From contig JAFREQ010000065.1 of the NCBI GenBank assembly GCA_025331565.1, forward strand, positions 636,501 through 700,500: a DNA stretch of 64,000 bases, in the 5' to 3' direction. Below the pieces are notes generated by a model. The model was not told where the DNA came from. It did not search any database and was given only the letters and a program-made list of their open reading frames with translations. Positions 59,945 through 64,000 of the stretch are shown piece after piece; the first letter of the stretch is position 1; every line of letters starts with the position of its first letter. The position numbers and the translations under genes are program-made. This stretch comes from Holacanthus passer. Lineage: Eukaryota > Chordata > Actinopteri > Pomacanthidae.

Positions 59945-62711
59945 CTGCGAGGAAAAGAAAGCAGGATAATGTGGATCCCTGCGGCACCAAAACAACCATT
60001 TCAAAGCAACATTTTGTGGCATTTTCATTTTAATAAATTTCCACTTTGCAGCTCTCTATTGCTAATTGTTATAGCACAACAGCGATTCAAACTCTGGTTT
60101 ATGAAAGCTTTCACATTTCATCTCATGAACGCCGAGTGTCAGCCAGCTCTTTCCAGGGAAATATCTAGTTAGCATGAGCAGAAATAGCCACTGTGAACTT
60201 CATCTGCATAAAGCCCAAGAATAAAGAGAAACGTGAGAGTGTCGGCTGCACTGTGCGACTGACAGGTGATCTCTGAGACGTGCAGAGCAACAAAACAAAC
60301 ATCCCAGCAATGAACGCTTTGTAGCAGAGATGTCAACAAATTCTAATTTCAAAGCAGAATCACAGTTTTTCCACTTAAGCATTTCTGATCCCGTGTGCAC
60401 ATATCAGTGATCTGACCATCCTGAGCCTTGGCACAGAAGCACTGACAGCTTTGATGAGTGCGTTTGGTGTTATTTAACAGATTCGTATCATTTTTAGTAA
60501 ACTGTCATCCCGTTGTGACGGTACACATTCGTGGCTTCACCTCGTCTCTGTGAAACTCACATCCTGCCAAGGAGAAAACACACAGCCGGAGCGTTTGCAT
60601 TCGCTGCTATTGTTACACACAGGTTGTCATCGTGCTTTTTTACCGCAGGGCCACGGTGGCATTTTCACAGTCCTGTAAAACAGAACGCCAGCGGGTTGAA
60701 GTCTGTGAAGTACCAGCATGAGTGAGCGCGCGTCCGCCACCTGCCAATCCCTCGTGGATCAGCAACACGACCAACATGCCAGAGGACCACCGGAGTCCAC
60801 TCGTCTGCCGAGCTTCTCATTATGATTCGCTCTCTCTCCCTCTCGATCTCCTGTTTAATTTTTTTCTGCATGAACAGCAGCTTAGCATGCGCTGACATTT
60901 TAATTCCACCGCCAAATCCCCCCCCAACATATTTATCTCAGAGAACTCATCAAAAGCTTGTCCAGTCGTTTCCACTCCCACTGCTTCCCCGCCCACTTCC
61001 TTTCCCCCTCTTTAATAACCAAGGACATGGTAATAATTGCAGGGGGAGGTAAAGGGCAAAAGGAGGGCACGTGTTTGCAAATGGAGGGATACGCCATGTG
61101 AATGTTTACCCCCGTAAGTGAGCCAGGACGTAATTCTGAGGTCCGTTATTGACACCTTGTTAGCTGGAGCGAGGCGGCACATTTGATTCTGAATGCATAT
61201 TTTCCTGAGAGCACAAGTTGTTGTTGTGTCTACAATGGTTCTTGGCTCCGCCGGTGGACAGACTGAGGGGGGATATTGTGCGCCGCAGCTGGGTCACGTG
61301 GGAGCACGCTGCAAAGTCTCCCTTCTCATCATATATTAAAAAGCTTTTCATCCCAGGTGCTCGGAAAGCTTTACTAATTCATGCTGTTTTATCAGGGCAA
61401 AGCTGGCACATGTGAGACGAACAGCTTTGTGGATTAGCATCTTTAACACTATTTTGTTGGCCTGCTTGAATGCTGGTAAAAATGACTGTTTTCATTCCTT
61501 TCTCTGTCTGTCGAACCGAGCCAGTCGAGTGTGTTGCAGAATTTTAGCATCTTCGGATTAGGATCTAGAGTGGAGCACTGTTTCATTAACCCGCTTGAAT
61601 TCTGGTCAAAACAACTCTTGTTTTTGTCTTATTCTCTCTGTCTAACCAAGCCAGGAGAATATCCTGCAGAATTTTATTTGTTTTCTGTTCTGCTTTACAG
61701 TACGTGCCTCCAAACAGAGACTCAGTTGGCTGAAAACAATCCACTTCAACATTATTATCTTTCTCCCGCTGTTATAGCTGCAATGTCCTTTTCTATGATT
61801 GTCTATCAAGCTGCCTATCTCTGCCGGCACGACAATTCAGTTAATAACCGTTGAGTCCTCTCCGGCTGAGATGTGAGATAGACAGAGTGACATATGCTGT
61901 GTCGACTGTCATTTCTATGGAAACAGAGAGATCTTGTGGTCCTGAAGAGTTCCCCCTCGCTCGCCTGGAGGATATTACAAGGCAGCTCAGAGTATCGAGC
62001 TCCAGCGTCCACTGCAGTGACCCTGTCCCTCCCGGTTGCCCACCTTGCTGGCGAGGAGAATTTACCGCTGCCCTTCTGCTCAAATTAAGAGGGGGGGAAA
62101 AAAACCTCTCCCGGAAATCAATGTGGCAGCCCAACGTGCATTCACAATGGCCCTTTGATCAATTTATATTGAAAATACAATTAAACTGTCACAGGGGGAG
62201 AAAAGAAAGCCACATGTGCAGTCGGTCTGGTCACCAAGAAGCTCTGGCACATCGATAGCTAGCCTTTTCTCCTCTGCCCTCCTACGGCACCGAATCGCAA
62301 AAAAGGCAGAGAGCATGACGCTATATCCATTAACACCGGGGCTTCTGGGAATCTGAAAAAAAAAATCTCCATTTTATCAAGTCATTCTGTCAATAAAAGA
62401 GGCCTCTTTTTTTTCAAACCATCCCTTGACATCTTGGGAAACATCCTTATAAACTTTTTTGTTAGTTAGATGACAAGATCAATCCCACACTTTTATCTGT
62501 CCAGTAAAGTTATATACAAAATAAAATTGTTGGGTTCTTTTGTTATTTTAATGGCTTTTGGAGAGATGTAAGCTCACTGTTTTCCTCTCTTTTAACAAAC
62601 ATAAACTAACCAGCAACTGGTGGCAGATTCATTTTTACCATTCACATATAAGAGTAGTCGCATCTAAGTCTCAGCGAAAAAGCAAATAAGCATATTTCCC
62701 TTCATGTTAAA
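59945..62711. other. cdh6 intron, left part
   Basis: No first coding exon (signal peptide, propeptide, EC1 tryptophan region) was recognised on the minus strand. It contains the tandem duplication at 61447-61676. A stretch at about 61850-62260 is GC-richer than its surroundings but shows no coding frame. Confidence 0.7.
61447..61676. repeat. diverged tandem duplication, about 129-bp period
   Basis: Block one (61447-61546) and block two (61576-61676) share cact.ttt..tt..cc.gcttgaa, .ctggt.aaaa, tctctctgtct.aacc.agcca and an identical gcagaatttta end, at a constant offset of 129-130 bp. Many differences are transitions, as expected of old neutral divergence. Confidence 0.75.
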
Positions 62712-64000
62712 CAGTGGCGGCTGGTGCTAAAAAATTTTGGGGGGTGTACTGCACTTTTCTGATCCTCAGGAACGATGGCGTTCTCATAATACAGTAGCAA
62801 TGGACTCAGATGGAGCTGACTGCAGAGGAATGAACTCAAAAAAATCTTTCCTGCTGTTTGTCATCAATGTAGTGTAGTCCAAGCACAAGTTGGGACTGTG
62901 GCAACATCTGTTGTCTCATCTGCCTGGATTGATATATATATATAAAAAAAAAAATCACTGTTCTGATTCTGATCTGATCTTCTTTGATTATGTGTTCCCT
63001 TGCCACAGACAACACACAGTCCAGGAGCTCAGTTTGTACAGTTTTTGAAGTAGCCTTACAAACAGTGGCTTCTCCAGGTGTTCATGCAAAGCTCCATCCA
63101 GAGAGACAACATCCACCAACCCACGAAACATCCCAACAGAGCTCTCACTCTCATCACGGCCACGTAAAGCCAACTCAAAGGCCCCACAACATTTCACACA
63201 GTCTATTATTCTGGACAGTATGTGAGGATGTTTTGTCACCTCTTCCTTCTACAGCCCTCATCTAACTGCTCAGCAATGCTAACTCTGCCAAAACATCTGA
63301 GCTTCAAGCTACTGTCAAGATGGCGACGGCTACTTTCAGAGAGATGTTTCAGGTCTCTGACCCCCGGTGTTGTCCACAAAACTTCAGTGCCAACACTTTG
63401 AAAAAGCAAGCAGGGAAACAATAAAAAGCATCGCTAACATCACATCCAGCTAGCTAACTGTGTTTGGCGGAACAGGAGCGGGAGAAGCCCGGATGTGGCT
63501 CCATCCACGGTCACTTGCCTGCTGCTGGAGTCTGAAGTCTGGTTGGTGGTCCAAGCTCCTTTATCCGCTTTTTTTTCCTCCAGCCAGCGTCTCGTGAAAG
63601 GACTTTTTGTGAGAAAATTACCGAACTTTCTTTTGCTCCCATTGTTTCCTCTGAAGCTGCCACTGTCTCCTGAAAACACACCCAACTCTGCCGCTTCCGT
63701 GAGGTTGCATGAGTGACAGTTACGGTCGCGCCTGCGCATCTAGGCGGCTAAGGGTGTGACTTTGATTGACATGTGTCGCGGATCAATCAGATTGGACGAA
63801 GAATGACGCAGAGAGCTGCGCCCGGAGGAGAATCTTTAAGTGACCAATTAGAGACCAGCATGAAGTCACATGCACGCATAAAGTTGTAAACATACATACA
63901 CAGTCATTTGGCCATCCGCCCTCGCCCTTGAAACTTATGTATTTACACACACACAAAAAAACAAAAAAAAAACAATGTGGATGCTGAAAAACCATCAGCC
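62712..64000 (-). mobile_element. decayed hAT-type DNA transposon, running off the window edge
   Basis: The left terminus cagtggcggctggtg (62712-62726) resembles hAT ends seen in fish. On the minus strand, transposase pieces appear in order. First (from 63739) is a basic N-terminal stretch. Then come LLFQSVGTEVLWTTPGVRDL (within 63421-63340), FGRVSIAEQLDEG (about 63290-63250) and CGAFELALRGRDESE with GMFRGLVDVVSLDGALHEHL (about 63200-63070). A frame change follows near 63060, and finally a QADETTDVATV-like piece lies near 62920-62890. Stops and frame changes separate the blocks, and the C-terminal dimerisation region is missing, so it is inactive. The pieces match ZMYM/TTF-zinc-finger-type hAT transposases as I know them. 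The window stops at ccatcagcc, which could be the start of the opposite terminal repeat. Confidence 0.82.

Noticed and set aside
59945..64000. Search for the first coding exon of cdh6 (signal peptide and EC1 start)
   Set aside because: No minus-strand stretch encoding a propeptide cleavage site and tryptophan-containing EC1 start next to a phase-0 donor was seen; the exon is taken to lie right of the window.

Overview
This is vertebrate genomic DNA, almost certainly from a ray-finned fish. The supporting evidence is GT-AG split exons, multi-kilobase introns full of dinucleotide repeats, and dispersed elements typical of teleosts (Tc1-like and hAT-like transposon remnants, a TIR-bounded MITE). 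The set of repeats suggests a percomorph-type teleost, but that is an inference from memory. No prokaryotic, viral or CRISPR features were seen.

Two protein-coding genes account for all supported coding sequence, and they face each other tail to tail. The left half (4887-32094, + strand) is the 3' part of drosha, the nuclear RNase III of the Microprocessor. Nine exons encode 302 residues: the link after RNase III domain a, the whole of RNase III domain b with its four acidic catalytic residues, the dsRNA-binding domain and the stop codon. The right half (59944 down to 36111, - strand) is cdh6, a type II classical cadherin. Ten exons encode 718 residues, from within EC1 through EC5, the membrane segment and the catenin-binding tail. 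Exon sizes are 295, 120, 168, 188, 254, 137, 122, 118 and 252 nt plus 503 coding nt in the last exon. All junctions keep frame. The 5' exons of both genes lie outside the window.

The two stop codons are about 4.0 kb apart. The space between them holds a short drosha 3' UTR with polyadenylation signals near 32520-32551, a spacer, and a probable cdh6 3' UTR of about 2 kb ending near AATAAA signals at 34112-34132. CDH6 and DROSHA are also convergent neighbours in human (5p13.3), which supports both identifications.

The rest is intronic or intergenic. Recognisable contents are: a decayed Tc1/mariner-type transposase piece (about 8232-8660), a common teleost dispersed repeat (about 38087-38290), a 325-bp MITE with near-perfect terminal inverted repeats (39566-39890), an hAT-type transposon running off the right edge (62712-64000), several relics of one AT-rich dispersed family, two hairpin-forming inverted repeats (19040-19077 and 44659-44749), a diverged tandem duplication (61447-61676), a CpG-dense patch (about 28040-28170) and many microsatellites. 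The genes act in unrelated processes: drosha in nuclear miRNA processing, cdh6 in calcium-dependent cell adhesion. I found no convincing new biological system. The most useful second looks are the repeats and an exon-like frame just after the drosha stop.
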